From Pseudalkalibacillus berkeleyi (lineage in GTDB: Bacteria > Bacillota > Bacilli > Bacillales > Fictibacillaceae), in the NCBI RefSeq assembly GCF_021608225.1, contig NZ_JAKIJS010000001.1, positions 2,666,001 to 2,730,000 of the forward strand: DNA of 64,000 nucleotides, given 5' to 3'. Of the stretch, positions 8,101-18,000 are shown in pieces. Below the pieces are notes generated by a model. That model worked only from the letters and a program-made list of their open reading frames with translations. It ran no database searches and was not told the origin of the DNA. A program made the position numbers and the translations under genes. Positions within the stretch are counted from its first letter, which is position 1; each line of letters starts with the position of its first letter.

Positions 8101-10320
8101 TTATGCGGCATCCTTTGTTTCAGATGGATTTTTATCTGCAGGTGTTTCTTCAGTGTTAGTTCCATCTTTACTAGGGTCTTCTGGTTGTTCTTCTTTCGGG
8201 TCTTCGTCTTTAGGTTGCTCTTCTGTTGGTTCCCCATCTTCTGGTTCACCTTCAGCAGGCTGTTCTTCCTTAGACTTTTCTCCTTCAGGTTTTTCTTCTG
8301 CATTTTGATCAGATGGTGTACCACTTTCATCTGTCTCAGGCTTTTCTTCTGTATTGCTTGGATCTGTCTCAGGCTTTTCTTCTGTATTGCTTGGATCTGT
8401 CGTAGGTTGTTCTTCTTTACTTTCTTCTACGTTTTGATCCGTTTCTTCTTTTTGTTCAGTTGGTTCTTTAGTTTCTTCGTTCGTTGGTTCAGTTTCCGGT
8501 TCGCTTGTTGCTGCCGGTTCTGTCTTAGTTGTGATGGTTACGGTGTACGTTTCGCTATCCCATTTGATGTCTTCGGTATTTAGCGTTTCAGACAAGAATC
8601 GCAGTGGTACAAGTGTTCTACCGTTAATTTCTTGAGCTGGTACATCAAGCTCAACTTCTTCTCCGTTTACGACCGCTGTTTTAGAACCAATTGTAAGTAC
8701 GATTGTCTTATCTTCAGTCGTTACCGTTGCTTGTTGCTTTTCTTGATTCCATGAGAATTCAGCACCAAGCTGATCAAGGCTTCCTCTAATTGGAATCATC
8801 GTACGATAGTCAATGGAGATGGCTGGTGTGTCGTATTCCTGTTCTTTTCCATCAATAATTACCGTTACAATACGATATTTCTTGTTTCCAACTTCTAAAT
8901 ACTCTGGATCTGGTGTAGGTTCTTCTTCTACTGGTGTTTCAATTGAAGCAGTTAATGTACTACTATCCCAATAAACCTTTGCTCCTAGCGCTTCAGTTAC
9001 GAAACGTAACGGAACCATCGTGCGATAACTTATCATTTTCGATGCTACATCTAGCGTCACTTTTTTACCATTAATGTAGGCTGTCTTAGATCCTACTTTA
9101 AGTGAAATTTTCTTATCGCCTTTAGTAATATAGACGGTTTCAGTCGATTGTTCCCACTTAATATCAGCACCTAGTTGCTCAAAGACTCCTCTAAGTGGTA
9201 CAAGCGTTCTTCCATTTTCAAGGATAGCTGACTGATCAAAATCTTGTTTTTTACCGTCTATTTCAACTGTTACTTCAATTGGATCGTCCTTATGTTTAGC
9301 GTAGTATAGGTCGTAGCCTTTTTTTGCTGCATAAAGTCCAACCGCTTTATTTTGTTGCCATGTAGGACCAAATTCATAGATTGGTAGATGGCGTTCTCCA
9401 GGATAATTTCCAATTTCAACAGTAATTCCTGGACGTTTAAATTTGCTGATAAACCAATCGGTATAACCACCACCTGATGGGTTTGGACCAGGGTAGATGA
9501 GTCGATAACCTGTCATACTACCAATCTTTTTTGCAAATTGATGGTCTCGGTCGTATCTGCTACCCGATTGATGGAAGTTCCAGAAAAGAATTTTTCCTGC
9601 ACTATGATAAGCGACTGCAACTTCAGGATCGATTTCATGTGTGAAGTTAACGATTGTCTTGGCTTCATCAGCTGTATGGGGTGCTTCTCCTTTGTAATTC
9701 TTCCAGCTTGGATGACCAGTATTGTTCTTAATATTTGCCCAATCTGCATTATACTGACGGTTTAGGTCAACACCCTTACCGTTAGCTTTCCACCTCGTAA
9801 AATCTCTGCTCCAGTAATTCATTTGAAGCAAATCATCGTGATAGCTTTGTGGAAATGCATTTAAACCTTCTTGTTGAAGAGTGACGCCGTCTGGATTAAC
9901 CATAGGTACAAACCAGATCTTCGTCTTGCTTAACGTACTTTTTACGTTATAGCCCCCGATCGATTTGTTACCGTAATAGGCTTGTGCATATTGATCAATC
10001 ATGTACATGTTCAAGTTGGTTGTTAACCATTCTCTTGCATGATGGGAGCCGTTAATGAAAATTTCCGCTTTTCCTGTCCCTAAAGAAACGGCATAAATGT
10101 CATTGCCCCATTCACTCTTCCCAATAACTTTATAAGAGATGAGTGCTGGATACTTCTTCTTTAATGCTTTGATGTCTCGGACCATTTCATTGTATGTATA
10201 AGTTTGGTATGGATCGACTGTGTCTGCAGCTTTAGCCGACGATGGTGATAACACGAGTCCCCCTGCGATTAGCACTAAACCGCATATGAGAAAGTGTTGA
10301 AACAGCTTTCTTAAATTCAT
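8101..10320 (-). CDS. Secreted M14 zinc carboxypeptidase with stalk domains and acidic tail
   Basis: 739 residues. A signal peptide (about 1-31) is followed by an M14 domain: zinc ligands in HHAREW (H94, E97), a further His in 'VAYHSAGK', and the catalytic Glu in 'TVEIGNYPGE' near 300. It most resembles gamma-D-glutamyl-L-diamino-acid or broad M14 peptidases, so the substrate may be peptidoglycan stem peptides or protein. Then come two copies of the copper-amine-oxidase-N-like stalk domain (about 345-460 and 475-600; 'GRTLVPLR', 'YRTMVPLRF'). The last 130 residues are a low-complexity Glu/Pro/Thr tail with a direct repeat ('TDPSNTEEKPE' twice). Stalk domains and tail suggest loose cell-wall attachment. 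Start ATG 10320 behind GGGGGA at rather long spacing. Confidence 0.9.
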   Translation of the reverse strand: MNLRKLFQHFLICGLVLIAGGLVLSPSSAKAADTVDPYQTYTYNEMVRDIKALKKKYPALISYKVIGKSEWGNDIYAVSLGTGKAEIFINGSHHAREWLTTNLNMYMIDQYAQAYYGNKSIGGYNVKSTLSKTKIWFVPMVNPDGVTLQQEGLNAFPQSYHDDLLQMNYWSRDFTRWKANGKGVDLNRQYNADWANIKNNTGHPSWKNYKGEAPHTADEAKTIVNFTHEIDPEVAVAYHSAGKILFWNFHQSGSRYDRDHQFAKKIGSMTGYRLIYPGPNPSGGGYTDWFISKFKRPGITVEIGNYPGERHLPIYEFGPTWQQNKAVGLYAAKKGYDLYYAKHKDDPIEVTVEIDGKKQDFDQSAILENGRTLVPLRGVFEQLGADIKWEQSTETVYITKGDKKISLKVGSKTAYINGKKVTLDVASKMISYRTMVPLRFVTEALGAKVYWDSSTLTASIETPVEEEPTPDPEYLEVGNKKYRIVTVIIDGKEQEYDTPAISIDYRTMIPIRGSLDQLGAEFSWNQEKQQATVTTEDKTIVLTIGSKTAVVNGEEVELDVPAQEINGRTLVPLRFLSETLNTEDIKWDSETYTVTITTKTEPAATSEPETEPTNEETKEPTEQKEETDQNVEESKEEQPTTDPSNTEEKPETDPSNTEEKPETDESGTPSDQNAEEKPEGEKSKEEQPAEGEPEDGEPTEEQPKDEDPKEEQPEDPSKDGTNTEETPADKNPSETKDAA

Positions 10321-10598
10321 TTGCTTTAGTATCCCCCTATGTAGTATTGGATTCTCAAGAGTAGTCTCAGATGCTCAGACTCGCCCCCTTTTTACAAGAT
10401 TCATAGATATGTAACTACTATCGTATTATAGCACTAATTGTAGACGAAGAATTGTGAACATTGGTGTGTTTATACATTAGACGAACGAGGTTACGCAAGC
10501 AATTCACATTAATAGTCTTGAATTATCAGAATTATAATAAAGTTAAATAGGTGGAATTTAATGGATGTATTAATGTTGAGTACAAAAAGGGGGGGCTT

Positions 10599-10814
10599 AT
10601 GAGGTATGATGGCGTGATTTTCATTATTGTTGGTCTACTGTTAATGATATTCAGTCCAGACATTGCAGATAAATGGACGGATTACATAGATTATTGGGGT
10701 GATTTGTATTACTACGACTATGTAGTTAGATCTATTATTATCATCTTAATAGGTTTCGGTTCTTTTGTATCGGGCATGTTTTTACTCATCATTCAATATC
10801 ACTTTAATGATTAA
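10599..10814 (+). CDS. Small two-helix membrane protein, unknown
   Basis: 71 residues with two hydrophobic helices (about 4-19 and 43-66) separated by an acidic, Tyr/Trp-rich loop ('YIDYWGDLYYYDY'). The start is ATG 10599, placed by AAGGGGGG just upstream; a longer in-frame ORF from 10551 has no ribosome-binding site. I recognise no family. Confidence 0.6.
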   Translation: MRYDGVIFIIVGLLLMIFSPDIADKWTDYIDYWGDLYYYDYVVRSIIIILIGFGSFVSGMFLLIIQYHFND

Positions 10815-11009
10815 TACTTTTCCCTTCCACTGTGTTTCTTCTAAAATATTTTCGGTAATATTGGGAAAATCCACCTAGGACTTAGGCGATATTTCATAAC
10901 TTTTTATGTCCATTTTCCCAAGTTATTAATTGGAAATTTATAGTATTATTATACATATGGTTTAATTTTAGAATATTTTGTATTTTAAAAAAGAATTAGG
11001 AGGGATTTC

Positions 11010-12095
11010 ATGTCGATCACTGTAAAGTCGACGACGATAAGTGAAAGAATTGATCAATGGTATGAAGTTATCAAAGCCTTTCACACTGAAAAAGCGATGT
11101 CGATCAAAGAAGAGTTAAAAGGTAGTTTATCAACTATTGAAGAAGATCCGTATGCATCCAAGCACTATAAACTTATCTTGTTCCGCTACCATCTACTATC
11201 AAAGGATACGAATTCAGCTAAAGAAGTGCTTAAGGATCTAGAACCTTTTCAAGAAACTAATGAACTTCTTCAGTACTACTATTACAGCTTCAAGGGAATC
11301 TATTACTACATTCTGAATGATTACCAAGATTCGATTGAAAGCTTCAAGAAAGCTCAACCATACATAATTTTCACAGAACACCGAGACGAGATTGGTGAGT
11401 TCCATTACAAGATGGCAGCCTCTTATTATGAGCTTTTCAAAAACGCTTTATCGATTAAACACTTGGAGAGTGCGTTAACCATTTTCCAGAAGAATTATCA
11501 GTATAAGAGAAGCGCAGACTGTGAGCTTCTACTGGGGTTAAATCTACAAGATATTAAGGAATTTGAAGAGGCAGAGATTCATTTCCATAACGCATTACAC
11601 TATTGTGATCACTTTAACGACGAAGAATATAAACATACAACACTCTATAACATAGGTCTCTTCTATCAATCACAAAATTATAATGAAGAAGCTATTCAAT
11701 ATTTTAATAAATCAAGAAACTACTTTGTAAAAGAAAATCAAACGAAATATACGATTAAGGCCACTTACCAACTGGCTAAACTCTACTATGTTATTAATAA
11801 TGTAGAGCTAGCAAAACAGTATCAAACTGATGGGTTAATACTCACTCAGAAGGAAAACGATCATCGCTATTATCAAAAATTCCAAACCCTTTATACTTAT
11901 TCAGAAGAAATGTTACCTGAACATGTTCATAAACTCTTAGAAGCATTATCATTCTTCAATGAAAATAAAATGTGGGATGAAATGACACATTTAGGTGAGT
12001 TTTTGACAAATTACTACCATAAAAAACAGGAATTTGAGGAAGCAAGTCGAATTTCTCAAACAGTGTTACTCGCAAAAGAAAAACTGTATGCATAA
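11010..12095 (+). CDS. Rap-family aspartate phosphatase / tetratricopeptide regulator
   Basis: 361 residues, nearly all helical, with an N-terminal three-helix region followed by tetratricopeptide-like repeats ('YYYYSFKGIYYYILNDYQ', 'LYNIGLFYQSQNYNEEA', 'KATYQLAKLYYVINN'). This is the Rap branch of the RRNPP family, which dephosphorylates Spo0F-P or blocks ComA-type regulators and is inhibited by a re-imported Phr peptide. A phr-like gene starts 13 nt downstream and a SigH-type promoter lies inside this gene's 3' end, as in classical rap-phr cassettes. Length is slightly below the usual 370-380 residues. Target unknown. Start ATG behind AGGAGG. Confidence 0.9.
   Translation: MSITVKSTTISERIDQWYEVIKAFHTEKAMSIKEELKGSLSTIEEDPYASKHYKLILFRYHLLSKDTNSAKEVLKDLEPFQETNELLQYYYYSFKGIYYYILNDYQDSIESFKKAQPYIIFTEHRDEIGEFHYKMAASYYELFKNALSIKHLESALTIFQKNYQYKRSADCELLLGLNLQDIKEFEEAEIHFHNALHYCDHFNDEEYKHTTLYNIGLFYQSQNYNEEAIQYFNKSRNYFVKENQTKYTIKATYQLAKLYYVINNVELAKQYQTDGLILTQKENDHRYYQKFQTLYTYSEEMLPEHVHKLLEALSFFNENKMWDEMTHLGEFLTNYYHKKQEFEEASRISQTVLLAKEKLYA
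12026..12052 (+). promoter_or_regulatory. Predicted SigH promoter for the phr gene, inside rap
   Basis: The -35 AGGAATT (12028-12034), an 11-nt spacer and the -10 GTCGAAT (12046-12052) match the B. subtilis SigH consensus (RNAGGAWWW, 11-12 nt, RNNGAAT) at every fixed position. It lies 57 nt before the phr start, within the 3' end of rap, which is where phr promoters are normally found. Confidence 0.75.
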
Positions 12096-12108
12096 GGGGG
12101 GAATTAAT

Positions 12109-12327
12109 ATGAAGAAAAAATTATCCTTAATTCTGGTCAGCACAGGCCTTATTTTCACTGCGTTTGGTATGACTGATTTAAGTACTAACGCAAGAGATGC
12201 GATTGTACCTGATTCAGAAAAGCAGCTGCTCGTGGAGAGAGACGCTATTGTTCCTGATGCTGAAAAGCTACTTCTAGCACAAAGAGAAGCAATCGTTCCT
12301 GATTCCGAAAAGAAAACTGAAGCTTAA
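12109..12327 (+). CDS. Phr-type signalling pro-peptide with triplicated signal
   Basis: 72 residues: a signal peptide (MKKKLSLILVSTGLIFTAFG, about 1-29 in all), then three 15-residue repeats, RDAIVPDSEKQLLVE, RDAIVPDAEKLLLAQ and REAIVPDSEKKTEA. The invariant core is (D/E)AIVPD(S/A)EK. It lies 13 nt after rap and is preceded by AAGGGGGG, so it can be translated from the rap message and from its own SigH promoter. By analogy with Phr peptides it would be exported, cleaved to 5-10-residue signals, re-imported by the oligopeptide permease and bind Rap. The exact mature peptide cannot be read from sequence. The repeats differ at many silent sites, so peptide sequence appears conserved by selection. 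Confidence 0.88.
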   Translation: MKKKLSLILVSTGLIFTAFGMTDLSTNARDAIVPDSEKQLLVERDAIVPDAEKLLLAQREAIVPDSEKKTEA

Positions 12328-12335
12328 ACGCTATT

Positions 12336-12368
12336 TAAAGCATCGTTCATTTGAACGGTGCTTTTTTA
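12336..12368 (+). terminator. Rho-independent terminator after phr
   Basis: AAAGCA.CGTTC pairs with GAACGGTGCTTT around an ATTT loop and is followed by TTTT. Confidence 0.85.
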
Positions 12369-12429
12369 TTTTCATAGGAAATCTCATGATATAATAGGAA
12401 ATATTGGTTTTTTCGAGGGGTTTTTTATC

Positions 12430-13209
12430 ATGAAAAAGGGTTTAAAAACGATCGGTATTCTTGCCGGTGTTCTTATTGTTGTTCCTATTATAGGGTATTT
12501 GCTTTTTATGTTCATAATAATGACTGACCATAATACGGAAGAAAGAAAATCTGCCAATAAGGTAGAGGATTATCTAGAGAAAAAGTATAACATTCCATTT
12601 CATGTTAAATACGAGTATACCCAATTTGTAGGTTCAACGATCGCAGCAAACCCTATCAACAATTCTGGTTTAACATTTCTCGTCAAAAAAAATAGACAGG
12701 GCAAATATGTAGATCACTTTCTTGACGCGCTCTATAAAGAGGACATTGATTCAGCAATCGAACGTCATTTAAGTTGGCAAAGTGACGAGGCTCCAGTAGA
12801 GAAGAAGGAAATCGATCCAGCATTAGAACATCACCCAAATTTGAAGGATAATGATACTGTAAGGGTAATGGTTTATTTTGATCCTAATGCTTCAGTTGGA
12901 AAGAAGTTCGACTTTAGTGAAGGATATCCGGACCTGATTGATATTCCAATTCCCCTTACCATCAAAGTTAATAGCGATCAAAAAAGAGAAATCTACCGCG
13001 GTGCTGTATTTGAGTATTTACATACAACGATGTCTATGATTCAAGAAGAGAATTTGCCTAATGAACAGGTAACATCAACCATTATGGTCGATGCTGGTGA
13101 CGTCGTTCATTATTACACATATAAGATCCCTAGAGAATCTTATAATAGATTCACGTCAGTAGTAGATTTGAAGAAGTATGAGAAAGTTAAGTCGGTTAAA
13201 CGTCAATAA
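12430..13209 (+). CDS. Membrane-anchored paralog 1 of a three-gene family, unknown
   Basis: 259 residues with one N-terminal transmembrane helix (about 8-32) and an extracytoplasmic domain of mixed alpha/beta character. I recognise no named family. It is clearly homologous to the next two genes: shared motifs include 'VEDYLEKKYN', 'GKYVDHFLDALYK', 'GKKFDFSEGYPDL' and the C-terminal 'HYYTYKIPRE'. Compared with paralog 2 it has about 20 extra residues near 120-145 ('ERHLSWQSDEAPVEKK', ending 'LEHHPNL') that look like a local duplication. Start ATG 12430 behind GAGGGG; the longer ORF from 12358 has no ribosome-binding site. It lies just after the phr terminator. Confidence 0.75.
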   Translation: MKKGLKTIGILAGVLIVVPIIGYLLFMFIIMTDHNTEERKSANKVEDYLEKKYNIPFHVKYEYTQFVGSTIAANPINNSGLTFLVKKNRQGKYVDHFLDALYKEDIDSAIERHLSWQSDEAPVEKKEIDPALEHHPNLKDNDTVRVMVYFDPNASVGKKFDFSEGYPDLIDIPIPLTIKVNSDQKREIYRGAVFEYLHTTMSMIQEENLPNEQVTSTIMVDAGDVVHYYTYKIPRESYNRFTSVVDLKKYEKVKSVKRQ

Positions 13210-13237
13210 TTATTTAGAGATACAAGGGGACCGTAAA

Positions 13238-13972
13238 ATGTTAAAGAAAAATCCGTTGGTTGTATTTGGGATCATAGGCGGAATCATTATTTTTATTCTT
13301 GCACTACCCTATTTGGGACTCATGTTCTTCAACCTTTTTCTTACTGTCACTATGAAAATCGGTGATTTGAAGGTTGCACACGAAATGGATCGCCATTTGG
13401 AAGAGAAGTATGACCTTAACTTCCATGTTAGCTCTGACTCAAATGGATTTGTCGGAACCGATTTTACCGCTTACCCTTGGAGAAACATGAAACTAAAATT
13501 CTCTGTAAAAGAAAATAAACAGGGTAAGTATGTCGATTATTTTCTCGATGCAATTTATAAGAAGGACATCAACACAGCTTTAGAACGTTATCCATTATTG
13601 AAAAACGATGAGGCTGTTAGAGTTATGATTTATTTTGATGTCAATGCCACAGTCGGTAAGAAGTTTGATTTTAGTGATGGGTATCCAGACCTTGCTGATA
13701 GTCCCATTCCCTTAACAATTAAAATAAGTAATTCTCAAAATCTTGAGGAGATCGACCGTGAAGCTGTCCTTACATACTTAAAAACATCGATGAAAATGGT
13801 TCAGGAAGAAAAGCTCCCAAATCATCAAATAACATCGACCATAACGGTCGATGCCGGAGAAGTCGTGCACTATTATACATACACAATTCCTAGAGAAGCA
13901 TACTCAAGCTTCAATACTGTAGAAGACATGAAAGAATATGAGGAAGTGAAGTCGGTTAAGCGTCAATCATAA
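13238..13972 (+). CDS. Membrane-anchored paralog 2 of a three-gene family, unknown
   Basis: 244 residues: an N-terminal transmembrane helix (about 7-30), then the family domain with 'GKYVDYFLDAIYKKDI', 'GKKFDFSDGYPDL', 'TVDAGEVVHYYTY' and the C-terminal 'EVKSVKRQS'. It starts at ATG 13238 behind AAGGGG, 28 nt after paralog 1, so the two form an operon. Identity with paralog 1 is high over the last 120 residues, suggesting a recent tandem duplication. Function unknown; an extracytoplasmic lipid- or peptide-binding role is possible but not shown. Confidence 0.75.
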   Translation: MLKKNPLVVFGIIGGIIIFILALPYLGLMFFNLFLTVTMKIGDLKVAHEMDRHLEEKYDLNFHVSSDSNGFVGTDFTAYPWRNMKLKFSVKENKQGKYVDYFLDAIYKKDINTALERYPLLKNDEAVRVMIYFDVNATVGKKFDFSDGYPDLADSPIPLTIKISNSQNLEEIDREAVLTYLKTSMKMVQEEKLPNHQITSTITVDAGEVVHYYTYTIPREAYSSFNTVEDMKEYEEVKSVKRQS

Positions 13973-14009
13973 TATTCATGTAATGAGTTGTGACAAATTT
14001 TTCATTTCA

Positions 14010-14029
14010 TCAAACAAGCGTTTGTTTGA
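14010..14029. repeat. 20-bp palindrome, copy P1
   Basis: TCAAACAAGC / GTTTGTTTGA, one mismatch between half-sites, preceded by the conserved left flank (GACA ... TTCATTTCATC). It lies 36 bp before the start of paralog 3. One of ten related copies in the window. Confidence 0.75.
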
Positions 14030-14064
14030 CGACAAACAGTGCTGTAAATGAGTGATAGAGAGGA

Positions 14065-14808
14065 ATGTTTCCTATTTTCAAAAAGTTGCTTATTGTATTT
14101 TTCTTCGTGCTTGGTGGTGTACTACTTTATATTAACGCACTCCCAATCATTGATATGACTTCTAATTTGTTTAATATTTTTAGTAGTGCAGTTAATAAGG
14201 AAACTAATATTGAAAATGAAGTTGAAGAATATTTGGAAAATAAATATAATCTCCAGTTCAAGGTGAATGCTGACGTTGATTTTGAACAAGGTACATCAAT
14301 TGCTGCGTACCCAGTAAATGAATCATCCTATATCTTTTCTGTAGAGGAAACTAAGAATGGCACTTATATGGACAATTTTATTGGTAGCCTTTACAAGCAT
14401 CAGATTATATCAGCTTTAAAGCGATATCCTACCTTGAGTAACAATGATTCGATTAGGATCATCACTCAGTTCGATCCTAAAGCGACAATGGGAAAAACAT
14501 ATGACTTTCATATTGCTTACCCTAGCTTGTCTGATCGTTTAGCCGTTCCATATTTGAAGCTATCCGGAAATCAAGAAGGCGATGATATTAACCGTGAAGA
14601 GGTGTTTGAATGGCTAAAGAGTATGATTACGTTTATCCAGAAAGAAAATATTCCACACAATGAATTAAACGCAACCATAACGGTCAAAGCACCGGACGTT
14701 TATTACTACTATACATATACAATTCCAAAGGATGCATTTCCTAAGTTTCAATCGATTGAAGACATCAAAGCCTTTGAAAAAGTGAAAGCAGTTAAGCCTC
14801 AGCCTTAA
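14065..14808 (+). CDS. Membrane-anchored paralog 3 of a three-gene family, unknown
   Basis: 247 residues with an N-terminal transmembrane helix (about 5-24) and the same extracytoplasmic fold as paralogs 1 and 2 ('VEEYLENKYNLQF', 'SALKRYPTLSNNDSIRI', 'YYYYTYTIPKDAF'), but more diverged. A 92-bp gap containing palindrome P1 separates it from paralog 2, so it may have its own promoter. The start ATG 14065 has GAGAGGA immediately before it, an unusually short spacing; TAG at 14056 rules out an earlier start and no better later start is evident. A terminator follows. Confidence 0.7.
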   Translation: MFPIFKKLLIVFFFVLGGVLLYINALPIIDMTSNLFNIFSSAVNKETNIENEVEEYLENKYNLQFKVNADVDFEQGTSIAAYPVNESSYIFSVEETKNGTYMDNFIGSLYKHQIISALKRYPTLSNNDSIRIITQFDPKATMGKTYDFHIAYPSLSDRLAVPYLKLSGNQEGDDINREEVFEWLKSMITFIQKENIPHNELNATITVKAPDVYYYYTYTIPKDAFPKFQSIEDIKAFEKVKAVKPQP

Positions 14809-14815
14809 GTCTAAA

Positions 14816-14852
14816 CTAAAAGCTATCTGAATGGAGTTTCAGATAGCTTTTA
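14816..14852 (+). terminator. Rho-independent terminator after paralog 3
   Basis: A 14-bp stem (AAAAGCTATCTGAA with its complement) with a 5-nt loop and a T-rich tail. Confidence 0.85.
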
Positions 14853-14864
14853 TTTGTGCTTTTT

Positions 14865-14893
14865 CGGGACAAGGGGACAGTCCCGTCGACCCG
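14865..14893 (+). repeat. GGGTC/GACCC inverted-repeat element, copy a
   Basis: A degenerate copy (CGGGACAAGGGGACAGTCCC, then GTCGACCC) of the 29-bp element seen intact at 18552 and 21043. Confidence 0.55.
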
Positions 14894-14973
14894 CTTTTTA
14901 GTTTTATGCAATGCACTGTGAGTTTATTTTATTGAATGGTTCGAATGGACGCATCGACACGATTTTTATTTCG

Positions 14974-14993
14974 TCAATCAAATGTTTGATTGA
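14974..14993. repeat. 20-bp palindrome, copy P2
   Basis: TCAATCAAATGTTTGATTGA with left flank CGACACGATTTTTATTTCG, the same orientation as the other copies. It sits between paralog 3 and the large membrane-protein gene. Confidence 0.75.
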
Positions 14994-15031
14994 ACAGTTC
15001 AAACGTTGATGGATAAGGATGTTTGGTGTTT

Positions 15032-15060
15032 TGGGTCAAGGTACCTGTCCCTCCGACCCA
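15032..15060 (-). repeat. GGGTC/GACCC inverted-repeat element, copy b
   Basis: A 29-bp element in reverse orientation to copy c. It ends 6 bp before the stop codon of the large membrane-protein gene, so b and c bracket that gene as an inverted pair. Confidence 0.65.
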
Positions 15061-15066
15061 CTCACT

Positions 15067-18000
15067 TTACTCCCAGCTTTTGATTCGTTGGATGATTTTT
15101 TTGTTGAATTTGGTGAGTAGGGTTTCTTTACCGTCTGATGTTTTTTGCTTATGCCACTCGTTGTAGCTGGCTACTGCAATTAGTACTGAGCCTCCAATTA
15201 ATAGGTAAACCCACCACGGCATGTTGCCCCAAAACGGTCTTGTTTGTAGGAATAAGTTTAGCAATAGCACTCCAGCTCCAACAAAGAAGAAGGATTTGAT
15301 TCTATAGGCCATCCCTCCGAGCATCGAAGCGAGTGATAGAGTACCGACAATGATAGCATCATAAACTGTCGAGCTTGCCATTCCGTCCTGAACGAGCAGT
15401 AGTGAAACGATAATCAATACCGCCCACTGTATTCTATTTGCAATCAGCTTGTGTTCGGTTACTTTTTTCAAGTAAATCGCTAAGGCGACCCATGGTAACA
15501 CGAAAAATTCTCGTTCGAAGAGCACTGGAATTTCCCCATTGTTTAATAGTGCATAGTAAGGTTGTATTAAATATCCTATCGCAATAAATACGAGCCACTT
15601 AGACGGGACATTTACAATGCGATTACGTTGTAAAAATAACCATACTGAAATCAGGAGACCTGGTAACAGTTTCGTCCAAAGTGCTTCTCCGGAGTATATA
15701 TACAAGCTTACAAGTGTGAAGAGACCGAAAATGGTGTACCAATCGATTTGTCCCCATTTATTTTCGGTAAAGGCTCGATCATAGATCCATTTATAAATGG
15801 TCATTCCTACAATTGTAAGGAGGACCGCTAATCCGCTATATGCAAGGAATGCGAAATGCTCCCATAGTGGATGTGATTGACCAAATAGTCTTACTGCAGA
15901 ATAAACCATTAGGAGTGGGACGATCGAAAAGAGATCCCACTTTTCTTTATGCATAATGAACAAGACACCTGTTGCAGAAACCAAGGTTAATACAAACGTA
16001 TCTAAATCAAATGGGTAAACACCCATATATACAACTATACTTATAAGTGAAAACGGAACAAGATAAATAGCGATTCTTCTTGGCCATTCCCCTCTGCTTA
16101 AATACCAAGCTGCCATCATTAAAACAGACGATATGAAATAAGCATAGTGATCATAACTTGCCATATCTAAGCGGTTAATGATCAAATGAACGAAAAGTGT
16201 AAAGGATGTGAGCGAAGCGTAAAGAAACGTTTTTATCTTCCACTCTTCGTTTGCCATGTACAAGCTTGTTCCGTAAATAATCGTCGTAAGTAAAACCGGC
16301 CAAATGGCATGGTCACCATAAAAGAAATAGCTTGCAAGTAGTGCCACTGGTAAGTAAAGATGTCCAATCCACCAGAATCCTCTTGTTAATAGAGGGGCTT
16401 TCTTCATAATGATGAGACCAATGATGAATAAGAGCGCACCGCCAAATACATATTGTAGCGAATTAAGTATGTCAGACGTTATGCGCCACTCTGAATGAAT
16501 AGCAAGTAACAAAGTCAAATACGATAGTAGCGAAAGACCGCTAATGACGTATGGCATGACGATCCATTTTGTTCGCTGATAAAGGAGAAGCGCCATTCCA
16601 ACTCCGCCTAGTACAATGATCGCACGGAGAAATAGATCCACTTGTAAGGAAAATGAAGCGACAAGTCCCAGTCCGTAGAACACCTGCGATACGAAGAATG
16701 CACTTGTAGAATATCCGTCACGCTTCAGTACTTTCCATATAGCACTGCCAAGTAACAACGCAATTCCACTTCCAATGAAGTTAACCGCTTCGAAAGGCTG
16801 ATTGATCGTATAAAAATTGCTTACTTGCTCAATGAACATAACAATCGCAAGGCCGAAGGATATTGCATGAATCCACGGTGCACTTACCTTGAAAGTTTTT
16901 CTTTTTTCAAATTGGTCGGCAAGTAATGCAGCAATACTGAACAACAAGAACATCGTCCCGCTCTGCCACCAGTTCATTAGTACAATGCCATATAAAATGG
17001 ATATTCCCATTACTAATGCACTGACATCTCTCGTACTTTCTTCAATGTTTTTAAAGAAATTGAGCTTGTTATAGCAACCTAAAAGACAATAAAGAAGAAA
17101 AGCTGCAATAAATAATGGTAATTCAATTGTGTTATAACCCATCCATTTTTCACCTAATAAAATCACTTCATAAAGTGAACTAATAAGGAAGACCGGGCTT
17201 AAGTACATAAATAGCCTTTGTTTCGTTACGTTTGAAAGGTAAATGAAGTTCATGGATATGATGATGTATGCAACCATTAAAGCGAATGAAGGTTCATTCA
17301 ATTTTATTAGGATACCTTCAAAGCTAATATAAATAAATGCACATCCTGAAACGAAAGCACTCGTATATCGAAATACCTTCTTTAATGGGAATTGATCACT
17401 CAGGAAGTTCGGTAAAACTAAAAACAGAACTCCTAGTAATGCATAAAAGATACTTCCGAACTCATCTAAAATCGAATGCTCAATCAATTGGTAGGCACCA
17501 TATACGAGCATTGCACTAAACACGAAGTGGTACTCTTTTCGATTAGTCACATAAATCATAGACATATAAAGTACCGCAGTTAAGATTAAATTAAAGCTAT
17601 AGAAAAGCTCTTGATTATAAAATACAAGCATGAGTAAAGTAGATAAAATCAAGTTCGCCTGTATATACGAAACAAACTCTTTAGAAATCCAATTAAGTTT
17701 TTCGTTATTTCTTACAAAACGATAACCTATAATTAGCATGGCGTTGAACAGCATAATTCCAAGATAAAAGCCGTCAACTGGTAGATACATAGCGGCAATT
17801 GCGAAGCCCGCAAATAAACTGAAGGTTATATAAGAGAACCAAACGAATAGTCTTGATGATAGCCTTTTAGATAAGGATAAATATACTGGTAGTATCGCTA
17901 AACTGCCAGCTGCTCCAAGTATATAGCGACCTTCCCCTGCAACTGAAAAATAGGCACCAAACAATTCAAAATAACCGGCAGACAAAATAACAATCGGTAA

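Noticed and set aside
8092-8583. 163-residue Phe/Arg-rich ORF on the plus strand
   Set aside because: Antisense of the acidic low-complexity tail of the M14 peptidase; composition artefact without a start site.
12109-12327. Phage arbitrium (AimP) peptide
   Set aside because: The partner looks like a Rap protein, a SigH promoter is present, and no phage genes are nearby.
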